The notes beneath the pieces were generated by a model. The model was not told the origin of the DNA. It saw only the letters and a program-made list of their open reading frames with translations, and did not search any database. Source: Alphaproteobacteria bacterium (GTDB taxonomy: Bacteria > Pseudomonadota > Alphaproteobacteria > Micavibrionales > Micavibrionaceae). From it: a stretch of 5,688 bases of DNA. The position numbers and the translations under genes were made by a program. The stretch's first letter is position 1, and each line of letters opens with the position of its first letter. The DNA lies in NCBI GenBank assembly GCA_030427765.1, contig JAUICS010000112.1, positions 1 through 5,688 of the forward strand. The letters run 5' to 3'. Below, one piece after another: positions 1-5,688 of the stretch.

Positions 1-242
1 CCGGTGTTGTTATTTTTTGTCACGGCCTGTCCGCAACATACCAGATTGGCTGGTCAACCGACGAAGGACGTGACGTAAATGCGCATCATTTACTGTTATG
101 GAACGCCGTTCTGGAGCTTAAGAAAAAAGGCATACAGGACTTTGATCTTGGCGGCGTTAATGATGAGGATGCAAAAGGTGTTAAGCAGTTTAAAGAGGGA
201 CTGAATGGAAAAGTATCTACGCTTCTTGGTCAATACCATTAA
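1..242 (+). CDS. FemAB-like / GNAT-fold acyltransferase, C-terminal fragment (5' end outside window)
   Basis: An open frame enters from the left edge (first full codon at base 3) and ends at the TAA at 240-242, giving 79 residues. The fragment shows the C-terminal pattern of FemAB-related and BioF2-like acetyltransferase-fold proteins: a small-residue/Tyr strand (LSATYQIGWS, residues 9-18), a helix NAHHLLLWNAVLELKKKG (26-43), the strand DFDLGG (46-51), and a final VKQFKEGLNGK (60-70) followed by LGQYH. In this superfamily, members transfer amino acids from aminoacyl-tRNA to peptidoglycan precursors or acylate surface polymers and other small substrates; which of these applies here cannot be told from the C-terminus. 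The gene overlaps the DUF3108 gene by 38 nt and is presumably co-transcribed with it. Family assignment rests on motif recall, not a search; the fold is fairly sure, the substrate unknown. Confidence 0.75.
   Translation, partial: GVVIFCHGLSATYQIGWSTDEGRDVNAHHLLLWNAVLELKKKGIQDFDLGGVNDEDAKGVKQFKEGLNGKVSTLLGQYH
194..200 (+). promoter_or_regulatory. Shine-Dalgarno site of the DUF3108 gene
   Basis: The purine run AGAGGGA lies four bases before the ATG at 205, inside the 3' end of the upstream FemAB-like reading frame. It supports the start at 205 and hence a 38-nt overlap of the two genes. It is the best ribosome binding site in the window; the leftward genes have weak ones or none. Confidence 0.65.
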
Positions 243-1149
243 TCTGACGATTTTAACGATATTACTATCCTTTTTTGCCGTGAACACCGCATTTGCCGAT
301 GATAAAGCTGCAGCGAATGTCAAACCACGTATTCTACAGACGGCCATCTATCAAATTTATGCGGGCGGCATTAATGCGGTGACGGCCAAACTGGCCATGA
401 TCAAAACAGAGGATGATTATTCCGTTGCCGTTACCGCGTTCACACGCGGGTTCTTAGGCTGGATGGTGCCGTGGGAGGGAACATTCGAAACCCATGGGTA
501 TGAAACAACCGAATTTAAGGACGCGCGCCAGCCACGTATGCATCAATCATCAACCAGTTGGGATAATGAGGTTGAGCGTAAAACATACACGTATAAGACC
601 AATGGTGAATTTGAATCACTTGTTATTCAGGTGGATGACAAGAAAGCAAAGACGCAAAAGGTAGACGCCGAATTGACCAAGGATTCATTGGATATTTTGA
701 CGGCAACACTGAATGTTCTGGATTCCGTTGCATCTGGTGGTCCGTGTCAGGGCAGCGATGAAATTTTTGACGGTAAGCGTCGATATAAAATTATGTTTAA
801 TGATATGGGGCAACAGCAGTTAGAGCATACACGGTATAACGTGTTTGATGGTAAGGCCGAAGAATGCACGGTTGAGGTAAAACCGATTGCCGGGGCGTGG
901 CATAAAAAGCCGCGTGGATGGCTGTCAATTCAGGAGCAAGGCCGTGCAAAAGGCACAATGCCAACATTATGGGTGGCAAAGGAAAATAAGGCGACTGATG
1001 AGACGTTTGCCTTGCCTGTCAAATTGCGTGTGAAGACGCAGTACGGAACCCTTTTCATGCATATGACAGATTATCAAGAGGCCGAGATTGCAAACGCGGA
1101 CGATGTTGATGTCGCTGCCGTGTCCAAAGAAAGGCCTAAAGACGATTAG
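205..1149 (+). CDS. Secreted DUF3108-domain protein
   Basis: This 314-residue protein starts with a Sec-type signal peptide: basic MEKYLR, a hydrophobic core around residues 12-27 and a probable cleavage site after VNTAFA (residue 31). No lipobox Cys is seen, so it is predicted to be a soluble periplasmic protein. The rest matches the DUF3108 pattern: an opening strand AIYQIYAGGINAVTAKLAM (47-65), the D-x-L segment around 159-175 (SLDILTATLNVL), a Cys at 181 after a GGP, FDGKRRYKIMF (188-198), a second Cys at 221 (ECTVEVKPIAG), and a late LPVKLRVKTQYGTLFMHMT stretch (270-288). C181 and C221 are the only mature cysteines and could form a disulfide. The C-terminus (about 291-314) is charged and probably disordered. 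DUF3108 proteins are widespread in proteobacteria and have no firmly established function. The start at 205 is preferred because it has a good ribosome binding site and gives a complete signal peptide. It converges with atp12, the stop codons overlapping. Confidence 0.85.
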   Translation: MEKYLRFLVNTINLTILTILLSFFAVNTAFADDKAAANVKPRILQTAIYQIYAGGINAVTAKLAMIKTEDDYSVAVTAFTRGFLGWMVPWEGTFETHGYETTEFKDARQPRMHQSSTSWDNEVERKTYTYKTNGEFESLVIQVDDKKAKTQKVDAELTKDSLDILTATLNVLDSVASGGPCQGSDEIFDGKRRYKIMFNDMGQQQLEHTRYNVFDGKAEECTVEVKPIAGAWHKKPRGWLSIQEQGRAKGTMPTLWVAKENKATDETFALPVKLRVKTQYGTLFMHMTDYQEAEIANADDVDVAAVSKERPKDD

Positions 1150-1847
1150 CTGGAAATTGTATCACGATAATGTTCGTAATGGCTAAGGTCTTCCTTAATC
1201 GACTTGTGGCGTTTTTCGGTGTCAGGGTCGATACCTTCGTATAGATCGATGCGGTAGAGTTCTTCGAATTGATACGCCTCAAACACTTCCGTTGCCGAAA
1301 TGTGTTTTTCAACGAAGGCAATGGCCAGTATCAGGGAACCTGTTAATTCTGTCACAAGGCGTATCAGGGTCAGGTGATCATTATCCTGATCATTAAGGTA
1401 CGCAAAAATCTTATCATGTATATCATCGTCCTGCGTCAGGGCACGGATATTTGTTGTTATCTGGAATGTGACATCGAATTTGTCATTGATGTAATCAATA
1501 TACGGTTGCCAAAGCGCACGTTGTTTTGTGGCCAGTGCTTCGGGTTCGATTGCCGGATAGCACAGAAGGTCCGTATCGCAGTATCCCATAATCTGGTTCA
1601 CAATTTTTCCGCGCTCCGGATCGACCTTATCAATGCGCGTGGACAGAATTTGCATGATTGGCATGGAATCCGGTTCGACTTTTTCATTCTGACGTTCCCA
1701 TTCACCCTGTATAAGCTTTGCAATGCTTTGATGCTGCGTTTCCAGATTTTTCTTAAGGGGTGTTTTAATTTGTTTGCCGTCGAGGGATATCGAATACGTA
1801 TCGTTATCATTGTTTTCGATTGCAACAGTTGTATAAAAACGTTTCAT
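1146..1847 (-). CDS. atp12: ATP12-family F1-ATPase assembly chaperone
   Basis: The 233-residue protein matches the Atp12 family (PF07542), chaperones that bind the free alpha subunit of F1-ATPase before hexamer assembly; bacterial members are cytosolic and mostly alphaproteobacterial. Visible blocks in order: an N-terminal beta region with YSISLDGKQIKTPLKK (18-33), GEWERQNEKVEPDSMPIMQ (48-66), the hallmark YCDTDLLCY (89-97), QRALWQPYIDYI (109-120), and LTGSLILAIAF (168-178). The last block, EELYRIDLYEGIDPDTEKRH (195-214), corresponds to the usual DE-x-W-Q...WG-x-D-x-E-A motif but has lost its tryptophans, a notable divergence. The length is typical of bacterial members. It starts 26 nt after the AsmA-like gene and is the last gene of the leftward cluster. 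No Shine-Dalgarno site is visible before the ATG (the upstream bases read GGCCTCCGC), and no other ATG, GTG or TTG lies in frame upstream before a stop, so translation may depend on the upstream gene. Confidence 0.93.
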   Translation of the reverse strand: MKRFYTTVAIENNDNDTYSISLDGKQIKTPLKKNLETQHQSIAKLIQGEWERQNEKVEPDSMPIMQILSTRIDKVDPERGKIVNQIMGYCDTDLLCYPAIEPEALATKQRALWQPYIDYINDKFDVTFQITTNIRALTQDDDIHDKIFAYLNDQDNDHLTLIRLVTELTGSLILAIAFVEKHISATEVFEAYQFEELYRIDLYEGIDPDTEKRHKSIKEDLSHYEHYRDTISS

Positions 1848-1873
1848 GCGGAGGCCGTTAATAGTCGTTATCG

Positions 1874-3835
1874 TTATTGATCATTTGGCTGGATAATAAT
1901 GTCGTCGATGCTTGCATCTTCATTATTTGCTGCCGGTGTTTGATCGTCTACTGAATCATCGTTTTCTGATGATTCCTGCTTGTTATAACCTTTTACAAAT
2001 CCTGCGCAAGGGTGTTCGTCGGTAATGCCAAGATCCGTCATGGAGATGGCGAGAAATGCGGGGTTGATAATTCCCGCGATAATTCCACCCACTTTGGTGC
2101 CTAGCGATAACGGGTCAATCCCGATTGATGGCTTGTTAAGGGGACCTTTCACAAGTACCGATGTGGCGACATCCAGCAATGCCGTATCCTTTGATTTCGG
2201 GTCGAGAAGAAGACTGATTTTATTATCACCGAAATCAATGTCGCCGTTTCCGGTCAGGGTAACGCGTTTTGTATCGAGAAACATGGTTTTTATATCGCCA
2301 ACACCATCTTTGATATCCATATCAAGAATGGCACAGTTCAGACGTGTTTCCGATTTTGGATCCAGCGATGGGATAATGGCGTTAACGAGGCCGCCACCCC
2401 AGAAATTCAGCATACTGCTTTGAAACTGTCCTTCACCCGCGACAAATTTTATCTGTCCGGACAGATTGCCAAGGATGTCATCGGTGGTTTTGCCCTTTGA
2501 TTTTAGATCGGTTTTGATGGTTGCACTACCCATCACGCTTTCCTGACCATTCAAGGCGTGTTGAAGTGGACCGTAATTCCAGTCTTTTAGTTTTATTTTC
2601 ATGGTTATGTCTTGTCCGTCACCCGGGTTCTGGATATCCGAGTTAAATGTAAGTACGCCGTCATTAATGTTACCCGTACCGTCTTTGATTGATATTTTAT
2701 CGCCGGTGATGGATAGCGGTAGCGATAGTGTGCCCATCGTTTCATCGTTCACCATCATGTCTTTAATGTTAATCGCGATATCGGCAGAAAAGGGATTTTC
2801 GCTTTTGTCTTTTTCTTCGGCGGGTTCATCACCAGAATCAAATGCGTCGTGAACGGCAAGAATGGCATCGATACTACGTTTGAACTTGTTTGTGTCATCG
2901 CCAAGACGGTTAAGTTTTAGCGGTGATATATCGACTTTACCGTCGAGTTTATTTGATGGGGTTAAATCAAGATCAAGCTTGGCAACACTGTCCTCTACCT
3001 GAATATTTCCGGTAATGTTACGGTGACCATCAACATTACGAATATCAAGATTGGCGTTCATAAGCGGCTCTTCTGCATCCGATAAGACCGCATTGTTAAG
3101 GATGAAATGATTGGTTTGTGTAATATCCAGTAAGCCGGAGACCGTGTATGCATCAAAACCGATTTTTACCGGTATCTCATCCGATTTATCAAAATGATAT
3201 ATGGTGCTTTCACCCTTGGTATCACGTTTGAATCCGAATTCGAGCCGTAGGGCATTTTTTCCGTAAAATCCGTTTGCCGTCATGGTGGCCGTATCTGTTT
3301 CATCTTCGGTGGATTGAAACGAAATATTTTCAACCATCACGTCTTTCGATTTTGTCATTTCCGTCGACATATACACGTTCTTAATCTCGAAATGACGGAA
3401 TGCAATACGCTGCAACAGAATATCCCAGAAACTCATGACGATATGGATATGGTCTGCGGTCATATCGTATTTTGGGGTGCCCTCCGGTGCGACCATTTTT
3501 GTTTCGCCGTTTTCGTCCTTAACCTTTTTCGGTTCGGAGGCTTTATCGAATATATGAACATTTTCGACATCAAGCCGCATTTCAGGTAGTAGAGAGAAGT
3601 AATTCAATTTGCCGATATGCACTTTGCGACCCAGAAAACCGCCAAAGGTTTCTTCCAGACCGTCACGCATGGTATCGCCATTTCCGCGATAGGTGCTAAG
3701 CACCAAAAACCCGAGGCTTAATGATACAACCAGTGTAATGAGGATGATTTTGGTCCATCGATAGGCGGGTGACCGTTTCTTTTTCTTGAAGATGCTTTTT
3801 TTGTAGCTGTCGCTATTTAAATCGGGAATGGTCAT
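1874..3835 (-). CDS. AsmA-like inner-membrane-anchored envelope protein
   Basis: This 653-residue protein has a basic cytoplasmic N-terminus (YKKSIFKKKKRS, 11-22), one membrane segment at about 28-48 (KIILITLVVSLSLGFLVLS) and a long periplasmic part rich in beta strands. After the anchor comes the AsmA-type opening (LGRKVHIGKLNYFSLLPEMRLDVENVHI, about 68-95), in which a property of the chain is its alternating short strands. The C-terminal half carries the AsmA_2-like region: the segment near 436-460 (GSATIKTDLKSKGKT, then DDILGNLSG), LNCAILDMDIKDGVGDI (499-515) and LTGNGDIDFGDNKISLLLDPK (527-547), then VKGPLNKPSIGIDP (562-575). AsmA-like proteins belong to the repeating-beta-groove (TamB/YhdP/Vps13-like) superfamily linked to lipid movement and outer-membrane homeostasis; the exact role here is unknown. 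The tail after about 620 is acidic, with no Lys or Arg and about a third Asp/Glu. The first ATG is chosen because it includes the anchor and an in-frame stop lies 18 nt upstream of it; no clear Shine-Dalgarno site is seen. It lies between the rluC-like gene (48 nt) and atp12 (26 nt). Confidence 0.88.
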   Translation of the reverse strand: MTIPDLNSDSYKKSIFKKKKRSPAYRWTKIILITLVVSLSLGFLVLSTYRGNGDTMRDGLEETFGGFLGRKVHIGKLNYFSLLPEMRLDVENVHIFDKASEPKKVKDENGETKMVAPEGTPKYDMTADHIHIVMSFWDILLQRIAFRHFEIKNVYMSTEMTKSKDVMVENISFQSTEDETDTATMTANGFYGKNALRLEFGFKRDTKGESTIYHFDKSDEIPVKIGFDAYTVSGLLDITQTNHFILNNAVLSDAEEPLMNANLDIRNVDGHRNITGNIQVEDSVAKLDLDLTPSNKLDGKVDISPLKLNRLGDDTNKFKRSIDAILAVHDAFDSGDEPAEEKDKSENPFSADIAINIKDMMVNDETMGTLSLPLSITGDKISIKDGTGNINDGVLTFNSDIQNPGDGQDITMKIKLKDWNYGPLQHALNGQESVMGSATIKTDLKSKGKTTDDILGNLSGQIKFVAGEGQFQSSMLNFWGGGLVNAIIPSLDPKSETRLNCAILDMDIKDGVGDIKTMFLDTKRVTLTGNGDIDFGDNKISLLLDPKSKDTALLDVATSVLVKGPLNKPSIGIDPLSLGTKVGGIIAGIINPAFLAISMTDLGITDEHPCAGFVKGYNKQESSENDDSVDDQTPAANNEDASIDDIIIQPNDQ

Positions 3836-3883
3836 GTATTTGTACGATGTTATTTAATGCACGATCATCTTATCTGTTGCTGT

Positions 3884-4903
3884 TTATACGTCAACATGTG
3901 CGAAGGGGTCATCTTTCAACGTCGTGCTGAAACCCAGTGAATTCCAGTTTGCCTGAAGGTCTTTCGGTAGTGGGGCCGTGATATCCAGTTTTACACCTTT
4001 TCTGGTTGGATGGTCGCAGATAACACGCTGTGCGTGCAGATGCAGGCGTTTGTTAATATCGAAGTCGATATTGAGGGGTTTATCCGGATTTTCCGGCACG
4101 GTATACCGTCTGTCTCCCAATAGGGCGCAGCCGATATGTTGCGCATGGACGCGAATTTGATGTGTACGCCCCGTTTTTGGCCAGAAACAGACAAAGGATA
4201 TATCCTTGCCGGCACTTTCAATGACCTGATAATGGGTAATGGCCCTTTTGCCGTGCTCACGGTCAATAATCATGGTTTCTTTCAAGGCGCCTGTTCCTTT
4301 GCCGATTGGTGCATCGATTGTCCCTTCCAGTCGCGGCATCGCGGGAACGGTTATTGACCAGTAATATTTGCGTATATCACGGCTTTTTAGTTTATTGCCG
4401 AGTTCGCGCGCCATTTCAGCACTGCGTGCCAACAGCAGAACACCGCTCGTATCCTTGTCAATGCGGTGGACCAGACGCGGGCGGACATCTTTTTTGTTCT
4501 TTAAACCGTCCAGGTAATAATCGACATGAGTTTTAATGTTCGTTCCACCCTGCACGGCCAGACCGGCGGGTTTATTGATGGCAATAATGTCGCCGTCATC
4601 ATAAATGACCAATGATTTGATAAAATCGACTTCGGACTGTGTCAGGCCTTTGTTTTCCTTGGCCGTAAAATTCATCGGCGGCAGGCGCAGGTTCAATCCC
4701 TTTACCATACGCGTATCGGCCTTTACCCGCTTTCCGTCCATACGGATTTGTCCGGTACGTATAATCTTGAAAATATGCCCTTTGGGAATGGATGGGTATT
4801 TTTTTTGTAGCCAGCGGTCAAGGCGTTGTCCGTCATCATCATCGGCGATGGTGATGTTATGGACCCCGTGCGATACGTGTTTTTTTTCCGATTGTTCAGA
4901 CAT
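3884..4903 (-). CDS. rluC: RluA-family (RluC/RluD-like) 23S rRNA pseudouridine synthase
   Basis: The 339-residue protein has an S4 RNA-binding domain at about 26-75 (GQRLDRWLQKKYPSIPKGHI, then GQIRMDGKRVKADTRM) followed by a pseudouridine synthase domain from about 95. The domain opens with IYDDGDIIAINKPAGLAVQGG (100-120). The catalytic motif is VHRIDKDTSGVLLLAR (145-160), with D149 the expected nucleophilic Asp; the later GRTHQIRVHAQHIGCALLGDRRY (245-267) is also conserved. Such enzymes isomerise uridines to pseudouridine in 23S rRNA; E. coli RluC modifies positions 955, 2504 and 2580, and RluD others. The RluC assignment rests on general resemblance and on neighbours (crcB and atp12, a recurring alphaproteobacterial arrangement); sequence alone does not fix the target sites. 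The ATG overlaps the end of crcB by 8 nt and has no Shine-Dalgarno site, which suggests translational coupling. Length is normal, with a slightly long N-terminus before the S4 domain. Confidence 0.92.
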   Translation of the reverse strand: MSEQSEKKHVSHGVHNITIADDDDGQRLDRWLQKKYPSIPKGHIFKIIRTGQIRMDGKRVKADTRMVKGLNLRLPPMNFTAKENKGLTQSEVDFIKSLVIYDDGDIIAINKPAGLAVQGGTNIKTHVDYYLDGLKNKKDVRPRLVHRIDKDTSGVLLLARSAEMARELGNKLKSRDIRKYYWSITVPAMPRLEGTIDAPIGKGTGALKETMIIDREHGKRAITHYQVIESAGKDISFVCFWPKTGRTHQIRVHAQHIGCALLGDRRYTVPENPDKPLNIDFDINKRLHLHAQRVICDHPTRKGVKLDITAPLPKDLQANWNSLGFSTTLKDDPFAHVDV

Positions 4904-5294
4904 TGGTGATCACATTTGTCAAAAGTTTGATTGTCAGCCAGTTTCCAATGAAGATGGCGGCTAGTGACAGTATGACCGATGTGGCCATGTATAGAAAGAC
5001 ATGACCGTATTCCCCCTTGTTAAACATCAGCATGGTGTCGAGTGAGAATGTTGAAAATGTTGTAAAAGACCCTAAAAAACCGACGATAAGGAATGATTTG
5101 ACGGGTTGCGGCGGATCAAACCATAATGCAAAAACGGCAATCAAAATACCCATGATAAGGGATCCGATGATATTTACGGCAAGCGTTCCAAGCGGAAAGG
5201 CAACGTTTAATATATTTGTCGCCATAACATTTACACCGTGGCGTGATAATGCGCCGCAGGCACCGCCAAGGGCAATGGATAATAATGATAGCAT
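4896..5294 (-). CDS. crcB: CrcB/Fluc fluoride ion channel
   Basis: This 132-residue, four-helix membrane protein exports fluoride from the cytoplasm; family members work as antiparallel dual-topology dimers. All the family marks are present: GGACGALSRHG (10-20), GTLAVNIIGSLIMG (36-49) with the pore Asn at 41, and GFLGSFTTFSTFS (72-84), which carries the Phe-box residues F80 and F83 and the central break that binds a structural sodium ion. Helices fall at about 2-20, 33-57, 66-90 and 97-124. A single copy of normal length suggests a homodimer. A weak purine site (AGAAAG at 5304-5309, nine bases away) precedes the ATG, and an in-frame TAA just upstream excludes an earlier start. It follows miaA by 29 nt and overlaps rluC by 8 nt. 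No fluoride riboswitch fits into the short gap upstream. Confidence 0.95.
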   Translation of the reverse strand: MLSLLSIALGGACGALSRHGVNVMATNILNVAFPLGTLAVNIIGSLIMGILIAVFALWFDPPQPVKSFLIVGFLGSFTTFSTFSLDTMLMFNKGEYGHVFLYMATSVILSLAAIFIGNWLTIKLLTNVITNV

Positions 5295-5323
5295 CGTTTT
5301 TTACTTTCTAGTCTTGCGCGTTT

Positions 5324-5688
5324 TTATCCAAGTTCAGTGATTAAGTCAAAGCTCTTTAAATTTTCCGGCTTTTTATGACGGAACCATGTTGTTTGTCGTT
5401 TGATGTACTGACGCGTTTGGATTTTTGTTTTTTCTTCGGCTTCTTCACGCGAAATGTCGCCTTTGAGATATTGGCGGATGGCGTCGAACCCAAGGGCATT
5501 GCATATCGGGGAATCGTCCGGTATGTCCCCGGAATCTAGCCGTTCTGAAATGGCGCGGACCTCATCCATTGCGCCTTCACGCATCATCTGGTCAAACCGT
5601 ATATGGCAGCGTTCATGCAATACCGGACGGTCCTGCAAAATGATCGTCATGTGAAAATTTAGATGCGCGGGCGGTTTTTCCGGCGGCA
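5324..5688 (-). CDS. miaA: tRNA dimethylallyltransferase MiaA, C-terminal part (5' end outside window)
   Basis: The frame stays open from the TAA at 5324-5326 to the right edge, giving 120 residues of a protein usually about 300 long. It holds the C-terminal third of MiaA: the approach to DRPVLHERCHIRFDQMM, the helix REGAMDEVRAISERL, the NALGFDAIRQYLKGDISREEA block (usually KALGxxEL..YLxG), and the hallmark IQTRQYIKRQTTWFRHK. MiaA adds a dimethylallyl group to N6 of adenosine 37 in tRNAs that read codons beginning with U, which steadies codon pairing. The ATG at 5648-5650 is an internal Met, not the start, because family-like sequence (PPEKPPAHLNFH) continues upstream of it in frame. The missing N-terminus should carry the P-loop GxxGxGKS/T. 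It is the first visible gene of the leftward cluster. Confidence 0.93.
   Translation of the reverse strand, partial: PPEKPPAHLNFHMTIILQDRPVLHERCHIRFDQMMREGAMDEVRAISERLDSGDIPDDSPICNALGFDAIRQYLKGDISREEAEEKTKIQTRQYIKRQTTWFRHKKPENLKSFDLITELG

Noticed and set aside
1374..1880. 168-codon open frame on the plus strand
   Set aside because: It lies antisense to atp12, its translation is Cys/Ile/Phe-rich without any recognisable domain, and the opposite strand encodes a clear Atp12.
2025..2423. 132-codon open frame on the plus strand
   Set aside because: Antisense to the AsmA-like gene; Ser/Pro-rich composition is what the complement of this gene gives, with no domain or ribosome binding site.
3836..3883. 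Promoter or terminator between rluC and the AsmA-like gene
   Set aside because: The gap is AT-rich with a TTAAAT-like box on the minus strand but no -35 at proper spacing, and there is no GC stem with a T run.
4799..4887. Two A8 tracts in rluC (4799-4806 and 4880-4887) forming A-AAA-AAA slippery heptamers
   Set aside because: A -1 slip at the first tract meets a TAA about eight codons later, no stimulatory stem is evident, and the full-length frame encodes an intact enzyme, so these are probably just Lys codons.
4605..4964. 119-codon open frame on the plus strand
   Set aside because: Antisense to rluC and the crcB end, no domain, no supporting start site.
5295..5323. Possible fluoride riboswitch before crcB
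   Set aside because: The gap to miaA is only 29 nt, too short for the aptamer, and no matching pseudoknot pattern is visible.
5648..5650. ATG as the start of a short independent gene
   Set aside because: MiaA-like sequence continues in frame upstream to the window edge, so this is an internal Met.

Overview
The window looks like ordinary chromosomal DNA of a moderate-GC alphaproteobacterium. The best evidence is an Atp12-type F1-ATPase assembly chaperone, which among bacteria is largely an alphaproteobacterial (and mitochondrial) gene, close to crcB and an RluC-type pseudouridine synthase. A periplasmic DUF3108 protein and an AsmA-like protein fit the same group. The order or genus cannot be read from this sequence.

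Layout: two genes run rightwards at the left end. The first is the last 79 codons of a FemAB/GNAT-fold acyltransferase cut by the window edge. It overlaps by 38 nt a secreted DUF3108 protein (205-1149). The rest is one leftward cluster. In transcription order it holds the C-terminal part of miaA (cut by the right edge), crcB, rluC-like, an AsmA-like protein and atp12. Gaps are 29 nt, an 8-nt overlap, 48 nt and 26 nt, so co-transcription is likely. The two gene groups converge, and the DUF3108 and atp12 stop codons overlap by 4 nt. There is no intergenic stretch longer than 48 nt, and I see no RNA gene, mobile element, CRISPR array, convincing promoter or intrinsic terminator.

The leftward cluster is mixed housekeeping: tRNA A37 prenylation (MiaA), fluoride export (CrcB), 23S rRNA pseudouridylation (RluC-like), envelope biogenesis or lipid transport (AsmA-like) and ATP synthase assembly (Atp12). 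The rightward pair appears to be envelope-related: a FemAB-like enzyme, a fold often used for peptidoglycan or surface-polymer modification, followed by an exported DUF3108 protein of unknown function.

I found no clear sign of an undescribed system. The points worth a second look are local: an AsmA-like gene between rluC and atp12, the overlapping FemAB-DUF3108 pair, the tail-to-tail stop overlap, a run of cluster genes without Shine-Dalgarno sites, and a divergent C-terminal motif in Atp12.
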